Positions 8,531 to 19,189 of a DNA stretch of 64,000 nucleotides are shown here, piece after piece. The stretch comes from Tepidibacter mesophilus. Its GTDB lineage: Bacteria > Bacillota > Clostridia > Peptostreptococcales > Peptostreptococcaceae. Location: positions 1 to 64,000 of the forward strand of contig NZ_BDQY01000014.1 of assembly GCF_002724055.1 (NCBI RefSeq). Reading direction: 5' to 3'. The stretch's first letter is position 1. The number at the start of each line of letters is the position of its first letter. Position numbers and translations under genes: made by a program. The notes under the pieces were generated by a model that did not search any database, was not told the origin of the DNA, and was given only the letters and a program-made list of their open reading frames with translations.

Positions 8531-9013
8531 TTATATAGTATCTGGATCTTTTTCAAAATAAATTCTTTTACTTCTAGCCTTATAACTTTTAATATTATCC
8601 TCTATTTCATCTAAACTGTCATTTAATTTTTGGAACATATCGTGGGGGATATTGTAGTAAAGATACAAATCTTCAAAATGTCTTTTAGCATTGGCAAATC
8701 TTTTATTTATATTTATAAATTCTTCAAAAACTGTTGAGTTTGATGCATTTTCAAACTGTTTTATATCGTGCTTTATGACATTTAATATTTCATCTTTATT
8801 TGCGTATGTCCCCATATCCATAGGGTAAGGATCAATTCTTTGGAGGAAATACTTATTTAAATTGTTTATATGGTATACGTATTCTACCGCAATTTCTTTT
8901 ACATTGAATTTGACATAACACATTATACCCTTTATTATCTTCACTTGCCCCCCCATTTGATTTAAAATCATTTCATGTTGGGACATTTCAGTTTTAAGAT
9001 AGGCTTGTTTCAT
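8531..9013 (-). CDS. hypothetical helical protein
   Basis: This is a 160-residue protein on the minus strand, starting after a clear ribosome site (aaaaggggg, 7 nt before the ATG). It has no signal peptide or membrane segment. The N-terminal half is mixed alpha/beta (IIKGIMCYVKFNVKEIAVEY) and the C-terminal half is strongly helical and charged (FININKRFANAKRHFEDLYL, then LDEIEDNIKSYKARSK). I do not recognise the family. It is a single-gene unit facing the decayed island and divergent from the H-NOX chemoreceptor operon. Confidence 0.7.
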   Translation of the reverse strand: MKQAYLKTEMSQHEMILNQMGGQVKIIKGIMCYVKFNVKEIAVEYVYHINNLNKYFLQRIDPYPMDMGTYANKDEILNVIKHDIKQFENASNSTVFEEFININKRFANAKRHFEDLYLYYNIPHDMFQKLNDSLDEIEDNIKSYKARSKRIYFEKDPDTI

Positions 9014-9211
9014 AATAAAACCCCCTTTTAAAATAATAAAATTATGTATTTGAATTCTTATATTATATATTATATTTCAAAAAATTAAAAAATTACATAT
9101 AATTGCATAAAAATATAATGAGTTTCAATAAAATTACGATAACATATACAACTTAATAAAAAAATGATAAAATTATATTCAAAATAAAGTTTGAATAGGA
9201 GAAAAAATGGT

Positions 9212-9403
9212 ATGGCATTATTGTTTAGCGGTATAAATATAGTTATATTATTGATAATAATGATTATTCCTGTTGTTGTTGGGTATTATTCAATAAAATT
9301 TTTAAAAAATAGAGAAGAAAATAAAGATGAATTGTTAGTAAGAGTAGTTTTACTTGAGAAAAGAGTAAAAGAGCTTGAAGATTATATAAACGATTCAGAG
9401 TAA
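9212..9403 (+). CDS. small membrane protein with coiled-coil tail (63 aa)
   Basis: The frame opens at TTG 9191, but the AGGAGA site at 9197-9202 fits ATG 9212 (MALLFSGINIVILLIIMIIP). One membrane helix covers residues 5-27. It is followed by a charged heptad-like tail (LVRVVLLEKRVKELEDYI) that should form a short coiled coil in the cytoplasm. The stop codon is followed directly by the ribosome site of the H-NOX chemoreceptor gene, so the two are co-transcribed. The role is unknown; it could stabilise or localise the receptor. Confidence 0.65.
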   Translation: MALLFSGINIVILLIIMIIPVVVGYYSIKFLKNREENKDELLVRVVLLEKRVKELEDYINDSE

Positions 9404-9418
9404 ATGGAGGGACTTTGT

Positions 9419-11218
9419 ATGAAGGGTACAGTTGTATCAACTTGGCTTAAGACATGCAGAAAAATGTATAATGACGATATAGTAGATAAAGCTATGCAAG
9501 ATTGTAACGTTAGTAGTTCGAGGACTTTTTCACCTATTGAGGATGTTGAAGATTCTATTATATTCAATATAGTTAAGAATATAGCAAAAGCTGTTAATTT
9601 AGATGAAAAAAGTATATGGAAGAGTATAGGTATAGACAATGTAGCTACTTTTACTAATGACTATCCTGCTTTTTTTAGACATGAAACATTATACCAGTTT
9701 CTGAAGTCTATGAATGATGTACACAAAATAGTTGTAAAGAGAATTCCTGGATCTAAACCACCAGGACTTGATTTGACTCCTATATCAAAGAATGAAGCTA
9801 TGTTTGTGTACAGATCAAAGAGGGGTATGTTTGACTATTTCTTAGGAATGCTTGAAGGAGCAGCAAAGCATTATAATGAAAAAATACAAGTAGAAGAAAT
9901 TGAAAGAAGTTCATCGGAGCTTAAAATTAAGATATTATTCGAAAAAGATATATATTTTAAGAAGACATATAAAATAAATAAATTGATGTCTTTTGGACTT
10001 ATAAAAGATATACACATAAAAACTTCTATAATGTCTCTTATAATATTTATATTATTCAGTTTACCAGTTAATATATTCTTGAAAAATATAGGAATGTATA
10101 TATATCCTTTTATAGCATTTTTAAGTTTTGTAGTATCATCTAAAATAATGAATAAACCTATGCAATTTATATTAGATGAATTTGAAAATATTAAGGCTCA
10201 TAACTATACAGAGGGTGGAAAAATCGTATCAAATGATATGTATGAAGATATCTACTATATATTAAATGATTATAAAGATATAATAAGAAAAGATTTCGTA
10301 GGATTTAAGGGTGTTACTGATGAAATGAATACTTTTAGTAAAACACTTACTTCTATAGCTAATAAGATGGACTATACTTCTGAAGAAATATCGGGAATAG
10401 TTGAACAGGTTGCAACGGCAGCTATAACTCAAGCGGAAGAGACTGAAAATGCAGTTAGCTTATTAAATGATAATATAATGGGTATAAAAAATATATCTGA
10501 GATGGAGAATGAAAATAAAGAAGAATTAGAGAATTCTGTTGAGAAAATAGAGCAAGGTTATAGTCATGTTAAATCAACTACTGACAAATTGAATGATATA
10601 TTAAAAAGTTTCGAAACGGTTAAGGAAAATAGTGTTAACCTTCAAAAGAAAGCAGAGAATATAACGGACATTGTATCTATAGTTGCATCAATCGCATATC
10701 AGACTAATTTATTGGCACTTAATGCTTCAATAGAAGCCGCAAGGGCTGGAGAAATGGGAAAGGGATTTGCAGTTGTAGCTGAAGAAGTAAGAAAACTTGC
10801 AGAGCAATCACAAGATGCAGTTAATAATATAAATTCTAATTTGTCCATGTTTATTGGAGAAGTAGAGAAGCTTGTATTAGATGTTGGAACTGAGTTTGAG
10901 GTGCTTGAAGAAGAAAATCATAAATTAAATATAGCTGTATCAGAGAGTAGTATTGCTAATAATACAATAAAGGATGTAGCTAAAAAAATGATAAAAACAT
11001 CTGAATATCTTCAAAAAGAAACGGAATCTATATCATCAATTTTTGAAAATATGGAATCATTAGCAGCAATAGCAGAAGAAAACTCAGCTTCATCTCAAGA
11101 AGTTAGTTCTAGTGTAACAACATATACAGAAGAAATAAAAAATCTTACTAAGAGTGTATCGGAATTTAATGAAATAATAGATAACTTTGGTAAGGACATA
11201 AATATATATAAGATATAG
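9419..11218 (+). CDS. H-NOX heme sensor fused to chemoreceptor
   Basis: This is a 599-residue gas-sensing methyl-accepting chemotaxis protein. The frame opens at ATG 9404, but the GGAGGG site at 9406-9411 and the family N-terminus ([12 protein letters not shown]) place the start at ATG 9419. Residues 1-183 are an H-NOX domain. With this start, the proximal haem ligand is His102 (NDVHKI), the propionate-binding Y-S-R triad is Tyr131, Ser133 and Arg135 (YRSKR), Pro115 is present and the distal residue is Tyr140 (GMFDYF). These numbers match those known for the thermophilic anaerobe H-NOX. Tyr140 is the residue linked to stable O2 binding, so oxygen sensing (aversion) is predicted, although NO could bind too. 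Two membrane helices lie at about 201-221 and 224-242. They are followed by a cytoplasmic signalling domain with the hairpin [19 protein letters not shown], which contacts CheA/CheW. There is no extracellular ligand domain. Confidence 0.93.
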   Translation: MKGTVVSTWLKTCRKMYNDDIVDKAMQDCNVSSSRTFSPIEDVEDSIIFNIVKNIAKAVNLDEKSIWKSIGIDNVATFTNDYPAFFRHETLYQFLKSMNDVHKIVVKRIPGSKPPGLDLTPISKNEAMFVYRSKRGMFDYFLGMLEGAAKHYNEKIQVEEIERSSSELKIKILFEKDIYFKKTYKINKLMSFGLIKDIHIKTSIMSLIIFILFSLPVNIFLKNIGMYIYPFIAFLSFVVSSKIMNKPMQFILDEFENIKAHNYTEGGKIVSNDMYEDIYYILNDYKDIIRKDFVGFKGVTDEMNTFSKTLTSIANKMDYTSEEISGIVEQVATAAITQAEETENAVSLLNDNIMGIKNISEMENENKEELENSVEKIEQGYSHVKSTTDKLNDILKSFETVKENSVNLQKKAENITDIVSIVASIAYQTNLLALNASIEAARAGEMGKGFAVVAEEVRKLAEQSQDAVNNINSNLSMFIGEVEKLVLDVGTEFEVLEEENHKLNIAVSESSIANNTIKDVAKKMIKTSEYLQKETESISSIFENMESLAAIAEENSASSQEVSSSVTTYTEEIKNLTKSVSEFNEIIDNFGKDINIYKI

Positions 11219-11225
11219 AAGTAGT

Positions 11226-11257
11226 ATACGCCTTTTGCTAAAGGGCGTATTTTTTTT
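11226..11257 (+). terminator. intrinsic terminator of the H-NOX receptor gene
   Basis: The stem atacgccctt-type hairpin (atacgcc at 11226 paired with ggcgtat ending at 11250) is followed by a run of seven or more T. It lies 8 nt after the stop codon. Confidence 0.9.
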
Positions 11258-11351
11258 ATAGAAATACAATAAGACAACTACTATATAATGACATATTAAT
11301 CTAAAAATGTTAATATATACATATTAAGATGAGGATTGAGGGGGGATTTTA

Positions 11352-13361
11352 TTGAAAATTAAACATAATTCTATAAAATTTAAATTTACAAGTGCTTTAT
11401 TAGTGATACTACTTATAGTAATAATGATATTAAGTTCTGTGTCTATAAGAGCTACACAGATAGCAATTAAAGAGCAATTAAAACAAGATGGTACTCAGCT
11501 TGCCAAAGAGATAATACTACAAATAGAAAATAATAATGAAACTATAGATAGTATAGATAAATTATTGGAAAATAATATGATGTCTATTTGTAATATAATT
11601 GCTAAAAGTGAAGTAATATCTAATGAATATTTAGCGGAGTTAACTAAAAGTAGTGATGTTTCTGAAATAAACTTAGCAAATCAAGATGGTGAAATAATAT
11701 ATTCTAATTTAGATGAAAATTTAGGTTTTATATACCCAAAAGAACACGCTGTTTCTAGGATCATTAATGGAAGTGAAAATCAGATTGTAGAAAAAATAAG
11801 AAAGAGTTCTGTTTCAAATGATTATTATAAGTATTCAGCTATAAAGCTTGAAAATGGGAATGTGATTCAAATAGGCATATTAGCTAATGATATAGCATAT
11901 ATAAAAGACTCTGTATCTAATCAGAAGATAATAGAGAAAATAGCAAAGCAAGAAGGTATAGAATATATAACTATAATAGATAAAAATTTAACTGCTATAG
12001 CTCATAGTGATAAAACAAGTATAGGTAAAAAATGCGATGATAAAGGTAGTAAAGAGGCTGCAAAAAACGGAAATGAATATGCATGGGAATATGAGTACAA
12101 ACCAAATCTTTGGGTATATGATGTGTTGGTTCCTCTTTATAATAAAGGTAAGCATATAGGGGCTGTTGATATAGGTATATCTATGAAAAACTTAGATAAT
12201 GTCAAGCAACAGATGGTTATGAACACTGTTATAGTAGCTTTTATTGCCTTTGTATTTAGTTCAGCAATAATAATTTTATTATTAAATAGAATGTTAAAAC
12301 CATTAAATGAAGTTATAAAAGTATCTAATGAGGTATCTGATGGAGATTTAACTAAGGTTATAAATATAAATAATGGTAATGAAATAGGAATGTTAGCATC
12401 TAGTTTCAATAAGATGACTAATAATTTAAGAACTATGACGACGAAAATAAAAGAAACTACGTCTGATATAACAGATTTTTCTCAGGAGCTTCTTCTATCA
12501 ACTGAGCAGGCAGCGGTTGTATCAGAACAAATAGCTATATCTACTCAAGATATATCGGCTGGTTCAGAAAAGCAGTCTCAATCTACTGAAAATGTATTGA
12601 ATAATATAAAAGATGTTGTAATTGATATGAATAATATAAAAAATGAGGTTAATATTGTTGTGGATAATGCTAATAATACAAGTGAGTTAGCTATTCAAGG
12701 AAGAGAAAAAATGGTTGATATGGTAAATCAAATGAACACGATAAAGGATAATGTAGGATATACATATAATGTAATGAATGATCTTGAGGAGGCCTCAAAG
12801 GAAATTGAGGATATATTGCATGTTATAAATAACATAGCAGAGCAAACCAATTTATTGGCTTTAAATGCAGCTATAGAGGCAGCAAGAGCTGGAGAAAGTG
12901 GTAGAGGATTTGCGGTAGTTTCAGATGAGATAAGAAAACTTGCAGATGAGTCAACTAAATCAGCAAGTAAGATACAAACTTTAATATTATCAAATCAAGA
13001 AAATACTAAAAGAGCCATGGAAGTTATACATCAAGGCTTAGAAGAAACAAATAAGGGAGAATTTATAGTAACTCAAGTAGGAGAGTATCTAAAAGATATA
13101 TTGAATGGATTTGAAATAACAAAGCAAAAACTATATAAGACAAATGAAAGTATTAGCCTATCAAATGAAAGGGTTAAAAATATAGAGAATGCAACACATG
13201 AGATAGAGGCTGTAGCTATGGATTCGGTTGCTAGCACAGAAGAAGTTGCCGCATCCAGTGAGCAACAATCAGCAAGTATACAAGAAATATCATCATCTGT
13301 ACAAGAACTTTCTTGTATGACTAGAGAACTTGAACTTATGGTTGAACAATTTAAAGTTTAA
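11352..13361 (+). CDS. methyl-accepting chemotaxis protein, double Cache sensor
   Basis: This is a 669-residue chemoreceptor with a TTG start 6 nt after a GAGGGGGGA ribosome site. A membrane helix at about residues 12-32 is followed by an extracellular sensor of about 250 residues with double-Cache features ([17 protein letters not shown], then [20 protein letters not shown] strands and GAVDIGISM). A second helix lies at about 290-312. Then come a HAMP domain ([20 protein letters not shown]) and the signalling hairpin [20 protein letters not shown]. It binds an unknown small ligand outside the cell and controls CheA. It is a close paralogue of the next gene, which points to a tandem duplication. 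A terminator separates the two. Confidence 0.92.
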   Translation: MKIKHNSIKFKFTSALLVILLIVIMILSSVSIRATQIAIKEQLKQDGTQLAKEIILQIENNNETIDSIDKLLENNMMSICNIIAKSEVISNEYLAELTKSSDVSEINLANQDGEIIYSNLDENLGFIYPKEHAVSRIINGSENQIVEKIRKSSVSNDYYKYSAIKLENGNVIQIGILANDIAYIKDSVSNQKIIEKIAKQEGIEYITIIDKNLTAIAHSDKTSIGKKCDDKGSKEAAKNGNEYAWEYEYKPNLWVYDVLVPLYNKGKHIGAVDIGISMKNLDNVKQQMVMNTVIVAFIAFVFSSAIIILLLNRMLKPLNEVIKVSNEVSDGDLTKVININNGNEIGMLASSFNKMTNNLRTMTTKIKETTSDITDFSQELLLSTEQAAVVSEQIAISTQDISAGSEKQSQSTENVLNNIKDVVIDMNNIKNEVNIVVDNANNTSELAIQGREKMVDMVNQMNTIKDNVGYTYNVMNDLEEASKEIEDILHVINNIAEQTNLLALNAAIEAARAGESGRGFAVVSDEIRKLADESTKSASKIQTLILSNQENTKRAMEVIHQGLEETNKGEFIVTQVGEYLKDILNGFEITKQKLYKTNESISLSNERVKNIENATHEIEAVAMDSVASTEEVAASSEQQSASIQEISSSVQELSCMTRELELMVEQFKV

Positions 13362-13363
13362 AA

Positions 13364-13410
13364 TAGAGTGCTCTTTTGGGACGTAAGTCTTGAAAGAGTT
13401 CTTTATTTTT
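13364..13410 (+). terminator. intrinsic terminator between the paired receptors
   Basis: The arms tagagtgctctttt (13364-13377) and gaaagagttcttta (13392-13405) pair almost fully with G-U pairs and one mismatch, followed by a run of five T. The hairpin begins 3 nt after the stop codon. Confidence 0.75.
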
Positions 13411-13533
13411 GGTACTTTAGAATTAATTTTAAATATTTTGACAAAATATACTACAAGCATAAAAAGAAAAAGCAATATAATGAAGAAATATGTTATAATT
13501 ATAAATAAAATCGATAAAATTGGAGGAGGTTGC

Positions 13534-15558
13534 ATGAAAATCAAATTTAATTTCAAGTTGAATTCAATTAAAACAAAAATAACAGCAATTATGTTACTCG
13601 TTATAATGTCCATATTAACTATAAGTACTTATTTATCTATTGAAACAATAGATAAATCTATGAAAAATCAGTTAAAAGAAGATGGGTTAGGATTAGTTAA
13701 GGAAATAGCATCTCAATTAGAACGCAATAGTAATGCAATAGACCAGATAGATTCAATGTTGGGAAATACAATAATATCAGTAGCTTATATCATTGGAGAT
13801 AAAAATGGTATTTCAAATGAATATTTGATGAAAGTAGCTGAGAATACAGGAGTTTCTGAAATTGATGTAACCAATACCGATGGAGTTATAATATACTCTA
13901 ATTTAATTGAAAACATAGGATATAAGTATCCTGATACTCATGCGGTTAAACCTTTACTTGATGGGGTACAAGATAAAGTTATAGAAGATATAAGAAAAAG
14001 TGAGGTTTCGGATAATTATTATAAATATGGAGCTACAAGCTTGCCAAATGGAGGAATAGTTCAAGTTGGTATTATGGCTAATGATATAGAAAAAATACAA
14101 AGTTCTATGAAGGTACAAACTGTAATAGATAAATTTACAGAACAAGATAATATAGTTTATGCACTTTTTATAGATAAGAACTTAAAGGCTGTAGCTCATA
14201 GTGAAAAAGATAGAATAGGAAAGCAGTTATCTGATAAAGGTAGCATACAGGCTGCTCAAGAAGGAAAAGAATATACATCGGAATTTATGTATAAAGACAA
14301 AATACCTACATATGACGTATTAATGCCTGTATATAATAATGGAGAGCATATAGGTGCAGTTGATATAGGTATATCTATGAAAAATGTAAATAAGGCTATT
14401 AGAGATACTATGATTAGATCAATAATTACAGCTATAGTAACATTTATATTAAGTTCATTTATAATAATATTTACTATTGGAAAAATGATAAATCCTATTC
14501 AAAAGGTAGTTCAAGTATCTAAGAAAGTATCAGATGGAGATTTAACTGAAAAAATAGATATAAAATCTAATGATGAAATTGGTGTGTTAACTGAAGGGTT
14601 TAATAATATGATAGATAATTTAAGTGGAATAACTAATAAAATTCAAGATGTAACGCTTAGTGTATCATCTTTCTCTCAAGAATTATTAGCTTCAACTCAG
14701 CAGGCAGCTATGGTTTCAGAACAGATAGCTTTATCAACCCAAGATATAGCCGAAGGTTCAGAAAAGCAATCTTTTGCCACTAATAATGTATTGAATAATA
14801 TACAAGAGGTTGGAAGTTCAATGGATTATATAAAAAATGAGATTATAGATGTGGTTGACAATGCTAATGAAACAAGTAAATTAGCTCTTCAAGGTAGGGA
14901 AAAGATGAAAGATATGATAACTCAGATGGATGTTATAAAAGAAAGTGTTGGATATACATCTGATGTTATGGCTGATTTGGATGATGCATCAAAACAAATA
15001 GGGGATATACTACAAGTTATAAATAACATAGCAGATCAAACTAATTTATTAGCTTTAAATGCAGCTATTGAAGCTGCTAGAGCTGGGGAGAGCGGAAGAG
15101 GATTTGCTGTTGTTGCAGATGAAATAAGAAAACTTGCTGAGGAATCTATGAGGTCATCGGATAAGATAAGAGATTTAATAGTAGCTACTCAACAGAATGC
15201 TCAAAAAGCTAGTGTGGCAATAAATCAAGGGTCTGAAGAAACACAAAAAGGAGAAGCTATAGTAACTGAGGTTTCAGACTATCTAGAGCATATATTAAAT
15301 GGATTTGATTTAACAAAGGAAAAGCTACTTATAACTAGTGAAAATATAGCAAATTCAACTAAAAAATCTCAAGAGGTTATGAAATTTGCTAAAGAAATAG
15401 AAGGTATAGCAATGGATTCTGTTGCTAATACAGAAGAGGTAGCAGCTTCTAGCCAAGAGCAATCAGCTACAATAAATGAAATAACAAAATCTGCTGAAGA
15501 ATTGTCAAGTATGGCGATAGAACTTGAGGAAGTAACGAAACAATTTAAATTAAATTAA
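13534..15558 (+). CDS. methyl-accepting chemotaxis protein, double Cache sensor
   Basis: This is a 674-residue chemoreceptor. The frame is open from 13390, but the strong GGAGGAGG site near 13521-13529 selects ATG 13534 ([16 protein letters not shown]). The layout matches its upstream neighbour: helix, double-Cache ectodomain ([20 protein letters not shown], then [17 protein letters not shown]), second helix, HAMP and the signalling tip [20 protein letters not shown]. The ectodomains of the two paralogues align along their length but differ at many positions, so they probably sense related but distinct ligands. The gene has its own terminator. Confidence 0.92.
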   Translation: MKIKFNFKLNSIKTKITAIMLLVIMSILTISTYLSIETIDKSMKNQLKEDGLGLVKEIASQLERNSNAIDQIDSMLGNTIISVAYIIGDKNGISNEYLMKVAENTGVSEIDVTNTDGVIIYSNLIENIGYKYPDTHAVKPLLDGVQDKVIEDIRKSEVSDNYYKYGATSLPNGGIVQVGIMANDIEKIQSSMKVQTVIDKFTEQDNIVYALFIDKNLKAVAHSEKDRIGKQLSDKGSIQAAQEGKEYTSEFMYKDKIPTYDVLMPVYNNGEHIGAVDIGISMKNVNKAIRDTMIRSIITAIVTFILSSFIIIFTIGKMINPIQKVVQVSKKVSDGDLTEKIDIKSNDEIGVLTEGFNNMIDNLSGITNKIQDVTLSVSSFSQELLASTQQAAMVSEQIALSTQDIAEGSEKQSFATNNVLNNIQEVGSSMDYIKNEIIDVVDNANETSKLALQGREKMKDMITQMDVIKESVGYTSDVMADLDDASKQIGDILQVINNIADQTNLLALNAAIEAARAGESGRGFAVVADEIRKLAEESMRSSDKIRDLIVATQQNAQKASVAINQGSEETQKGEAIVTEVSDYLEHILNGFDLTKEKLLITSENIANSTKKSQEVMKFAKEIEGIAMDSVANTEEVAASSQEQSATINEITKSAEELSSMAIELEEVTKQFKLN

Positions 15559-15566
15559 TAAAAAAG

Positions 15567-15601
15567 CTTGTGAGTATAAAAATATACTCACAAGTTTTTT
15601 A
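15567..15601 (+). terminator. intrinsic terminator after the second receptor
   Basis: The arms cttgtgagtata (15567-15578) and tatactcacaag (15583-15594) form a perfect 12-bp stem with a 4-nt loop, followed by six T. It closes the chemoreceptor region and isolates it from the pilus operon. Confidence 0.92.
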
Positions 15602-15732
15602 TATATATAAGGAAATTATTTTTATATAAGGAAATTATAATATGTGAATTTTTGTTAAGTTTTTGTATAAATTAAAAAGAATTTGATGTATTATAATAAT
15701 AAATAGTAAATTAAATTTGAGGAGTTAAGACT

Positions 15733-16416
15733 ATGAAAAAATCCTATGTACATATATTGATACTTTCTTTAGTTTTAGGAGTAGGAGTAGGTATTCAATT
15801 TAAAAGTAACTACAATACAGTTGAAGATCTTTCTTTTTTTGATAAACAGATAATAGATCAAGTGAATAGAGTTAAACAAGAAAATAGAAAGTTAACAACT
15901 AAGAAAGATTACTTGAATAATCAACTTGAAATATTAGAAGAAAATAAAATAGATGATCCATTAGTTAAAAGTATGAAAGAAAATATAAACAATTTGAAAA
16001 TGAATTTAGGATACAAGGATGTACAAGGTCCAGGCATGATAATAAAAATAGATACAAAAGAAGATGTAAATCTAGGCGAGTTAATGGAAAGAAATAATTT
16101 TTTTGTAAGATTAACAAATCAAATAAAAAGACATGGGGGAGAAGCCATATCTATAAATGGTCAAAGAGTTAGCCAATATAGTGCTATTGCTTTGGCGGGA
16201 AGTCATATAAACGTAAATTTTACTCCTATAGTCCAGCCGTATGAAATAAAAATAATAGGAAATCCTGATATTTTAAATAAGCATATAAACAGCGAGAATG
16301 AAGTCATAGAGTATATGAAAAGCTATGGACTAGATATAAATATTAAGTCATATAAAATGTTGCCCATTGGGGGAATGTTAAGAGAAAAAAATCTAAAATT
16401 TACGAATATCGACTAA
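15733..16416 (+). CDS. DUF881 family membrane-anchored protein
   Basis: This is a 227-residue protein starting at ATG 15733 after GAGGAG. A single membrane anchor covers about residues 5-22 (YVHILILSLVLGVGVGI). It is followed by a coiled-coil stretch (VNRVKQENRKLTTKKDYLNN) and a conserved extracellular DUF881 fold (GYKDVQGPGMIIKID, AISINGQRVSQYSAIALAG, IKIIGNPDIL). DUF881 proteins usually stand near sporulation or division genes. Here the gene is only 19 nt upstream of pilB and appears to be the first gene of the pilus operon. Its job there is unknown; a periplasm-like scaffold role similar to PilN/PilO partners is possible. Confidence 0.8.
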   Translation: MKKSYVHILILSLVLGVGVGIQFKSNYNTVEDLSFFDKQIIDQVNRVKQENRKLTTKKDYLNNQLEILEENKIDDPLVKSMKENINNLKMNLGYKDVQGPGMIIKIDTKEDVNLGELMERNNFFVRLTNQIKRHGGEAISINGQRVSQYSAIALAGSHINVNFTPIVQPYEIKIIGNPDILNKHINSENEVIEYMKSYGLDINIKSYKMLPIGGMLREKNLKFTNID

Positions 16417-16435
16417 ATAGCAAGGGGCTTTTAAT

Positions 16436-18118
16436 ATGGAATATAAGAAAATTAAATTAGGAGAAATTCTAACATCAACAGGAAAAATAACTCAAGAACA
16501 ATTAAATAATGCTTTAAAAGAACAAAAAAATTCTAAGAAAAAATTAGGACAAATACTTATAGACAATAACATTATAACAGAACAAGATATAATAGAAATA
16601 CTAGAGTTTCAATTGGGAATACCACATATTAATCTTGAAAACTTCGTAATAGATGAAGAGGTTCCATTACTGATATCGGAAAGCTTAGCAAGAAGATATG
16701 AGTTAATTCCAATAAGAAAACAAAGAGGTAAACTTATGGTAGCTATGGTGGATCCTCTTAATATATTTGCAATAGATGATGTCAAAATAGCTACAAATAT
16801 GGACGTGGATCCTTGTATATGTTCGCAACAGGATGTATTAAATGCAATAGATAGGTGTTATGGAAAAGAAGTAGCTGAAAAGGCAATAGAAGATTTTAAA
16901 AAACAATATGAGGTAGAAAATATAAATGATTTAGATGAAGCAATATTAAATGATATAAATAATGCTCCTGTTGTTAGGCTTGTAAATTCTATAATAAAGC
17001 AATCGATAAAAGCAAAAGCAAGTGATATACATATTGAACCTTTCGAGGAAAATGTACGAATAAGATTTAGGGTAGATGGACAGCTTCAAGAAATTATGAA
17101 CTCTTCAAAAACTACACATTCAGCAATAGTTACAAGAATTAAAATAATGGGGAAAATGGATATTGCAGAAAAAAGAGTTCCACAAGATGGTAGAATAGAG
17201 ATAAATATAGATGGGAAAGAAGTTGATCTTCGTATATCGGTACTTCCTACTGTATTTGGAGAGAAAATAGTTATAAGACTTTTGGACAGAAGCTCATTCC
17301 TACTTTCAAAGAGTCAGTTAGGATTTACTGATGGTAATTTAGATAGATTCTATAAATTAATTGAAAATCCTAATGGAATTATATTAATTACTGGTCCTAC
17401 AGGTAGTGGTAAAACTACTACATTATATACAATATTAAAAGAATTAAATCAAATAAATAAAAATATAATTACAGTAGAAGATCCTGTAGAATACAAACTT
17501 CATGGTATAAATCAAGTTCAAGTAAATAATAAAGCTGGTTTAACTTTTGCAAATGGACTTAGATCAATACTTAGACAGGACCCAGATATTGTAATGATAG
17601 GAGAAATAAGAGATACAGAAACAGCCCAAATTGCAGCAAGGGCAGCTATAACAGGACATCTTGTTATAAGTACTATGCATACTAATGATGCTCCATCTAC
17701 AATAACTAGACTTATAGATATGGGAATACAGCCGTACCTTATATCAGCATCTGTAGTTGGATCTATAGCTCAAAGGCTTGTTAGAAAAATATGTACCAAC
17801 TGCAAAAAAGCATATACCCCTAGTGATAAAGAAAAAGAAATACTTAATATAGAAGAAGACACTAAGATTTATAAAGGCGAAGGATGTGCTCAATGCTATA
17901 ATACTGGGTATAAAGGAAGAACTTCAATTCATGAAATAATGAATATGAGTAAAAATATAAGAGAATCAATAGACAATAAAGAAGGTATAGATAAATTAAG
18001 AAAAGTAGCAATGGATGAGGGTATGGTTAACCTTAGAGATAATTGTAAAGAACTTGTATTAAACGGAATAACTAGTTTTGAGGAATTTATGACAGTTGCA
18101 TACAATAATAATAATTAG
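16436..18118 (+). CDS. pilB: type IV pilus extension ATPase PilB
   Basis: This is a 560-residue motor that drives pilin assembly at the inner face of the membrane. Residues 1-150 form an MshEN-type domain with two KLGxxL...Q repeats (KLGEILTSTGKITQEQL and KLGQILIDNNIITEQDI). In related proteins these bind c-di-GMP; the usual Arg of the first motif is Lys here. The ATPase core has Walker A GPTGSGKTTTLY, an Asp box and a Walker B region (LRQDPDIVMIGEIRDTETAQ). The C-terminal zinc site is formed by CTNC and, later, CAQC. It is followed almost directly by pilT and pilC. Length and motifs are complete. Confidence 0.95.
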   Translation: MEYKKIKLGEILTSTGKITQEQLNNALKEQKNSKKKLGQILIDNNIITEQDIIEILEFQLGIPHINLENFVIDEEVPLLISESLARRYELIPIRKQRGKLMVAMVDPLNIFAIDDVKIATNMDVDPCICSQQDVLNAIDRCYGKEVAEKAIEDFKKQYEVENINDLDEAILNDINNAPVVRLVNSIIKQSIKAKASDIHIEPFEENVRIRFRVDGQLQEIMNSSKTTHSAIVTRIKIMGKMDIAEKRVPQDGRIEINIDGKEVDLRISVLPTVFGEKIVIRLLDRSSFLLSKSQLGFTDGNLDRFYKLIENPNGIILITGPTGSGKTTTLYTILKELNQINKNIITVEDPVEYKLHGINQVQVNNKAGLTFANGLRSILRQDPDIVMIGEIRDTETAQIAARAAITGHLVISTMHTNDAPSTITRLIDMGIQPYLISASVVGSIAQRLVRKICTNCKKAYTPSDKEKEILNIEEDTKIYKGEGCAQCYNTGYKGRTSIHEIMNMSKNIRESIDNKEGIDKLRKVAMDEGMVNLRDNCKELVLNGITSFEEFMTVAYNNNN

Positions 18119-18127
18119 GTGATAGAA

Positions 18128-19177
18128 ATGAATATGTATGATTTACTTCAAAAAACAATAGAATTAGGCGCATCAGACCTTCATATAACAGTTGGATTTC
18201 AACCTGTTATGAGGATAAATGGAGAACTTAGTAAATACGGAGAAGATATATTATTACCAGATGATAATTTGAATTTAGTAAAGCAAATACTAGATGATGA
18301 AAAGTTTGAGAAATTAGAGGAAAAAGGGGAATTGGATACATCAGTTTCTTATCATAAATTAGGAAGATTCAGAGTAAATATATTTAAACAAAGAGGAACG
18401 TATTGTATGGCTATAAGATCTGTAGCTTTAGAAATACCAAGCATTGAAAAACTAGGACTTCCACCAGTTATAAAGGAATTAGCTAAAAAACAAAGAGGTC
18501 TTGTTCTTGTAACAGGCCCTACAGGAAGTGGGAAGTCAACAACACTCGCATCAATTATTGATTACATAAATAAAAACAGAAGCGCTCACATATTGACATT
18601 AGAGGATCCCATAGAATATCTTCACAGACACGATAAAAGTATAGTTAATCAAAGAGAGATAGGGACTGATTCAAAGTCTTTTTCAGATGCTTTAAGAGCA
18701 TCTTTAAGACAGGATCCTGATGTTATATTAGTTGGAGAAATGAGAGATTTGGAAACAATATCAATAGCTCTAACAGCAGCAGAAACAGGACACTTAGTAT
18801 TTTCAACACTTCATACTATAGGTGCTGCTAAAACTATAGATAGAATAATAGATGTTTTTCCATCACATCAACAGGATCAAATATTAGTACAGTTATCTGC
18901 GGTTCTTGAAGGGGTAGTATCTCAACAATTGATCCAAAAAGAAGATGGAAGTGGGAGAGTTGCAGCCCTTGAGGTAATGGTAGCAACTACAGCAATAAGG
19001 AACCTTATAAGAGAAGGCAAAACACATCAAATACAAACATCTATACAAACAGGGACTAAATTTGGAATGCAGACTATGGATAATGATTTAACGAACTTAT
19101 ATTTAAAAGGTATTATATCGAAGGAATCATTACTAACTTATGCAATAGATAAGGATATGGTTATTAGATATATATAG
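18128..19177 (+). CDS. pilT: type IV pilus retraction ATPase PilT
   Basis: This is a 349-residue motor that depolymerises the pilus and so powers twitching. The frame opens with GTG at 18119 directly after the pilB stop, but AGGTGA at 18117-18122 fits ATG 18128 (MNMYDLLQKT). It has Walker A GPTGSGKSTTLA, Walker B-region LRQDPDVILVGEMRDLET and the PilT signature TAIRNLIREGK near the C-terminus, which separates it from PilB. The tight spacing to pilB and pilC suggests co-translation. Confidence 0.95.
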   Translation: MNMYDLLQKTIELGASDLHITVGFQPVMRINGELSKYGEDILLPDDNLNLVKQILDDEKFEKLEEKGELDTSVSYHKLGRFRVNIFKQRGTYCMAIRSVALEIPSIEKLGLPPVIKELAKKQRGLVLVTGPTGSGKSTTLASIIDYINKNRSAHILTLEDPIEYLHRHDKSIVNQREIGTDSKSFSDALRASLRQDPDVILVGEMRDLETISIALTAAETGHLVFSTLHTIGAAKTIDRIIDVFPSHQQDQILVQLSAVLEGVVSQQLIQKEDGSGRVAALEVMVATTAIRNLIREGKTHQIQTSIQTGTKFGMQTMDNDLTNLYLKGIISKESLLTYAIDKDMVIRYI

Positions 19178-19189
19178 GGGGTGAATATA

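Noticed and set aside
13438..13481. TTGACA and TATAAT as promoter of the second chemoreceptor
   Set aside because: The boxes are 32 nt apart, far beyond the usual 16-18 nt.
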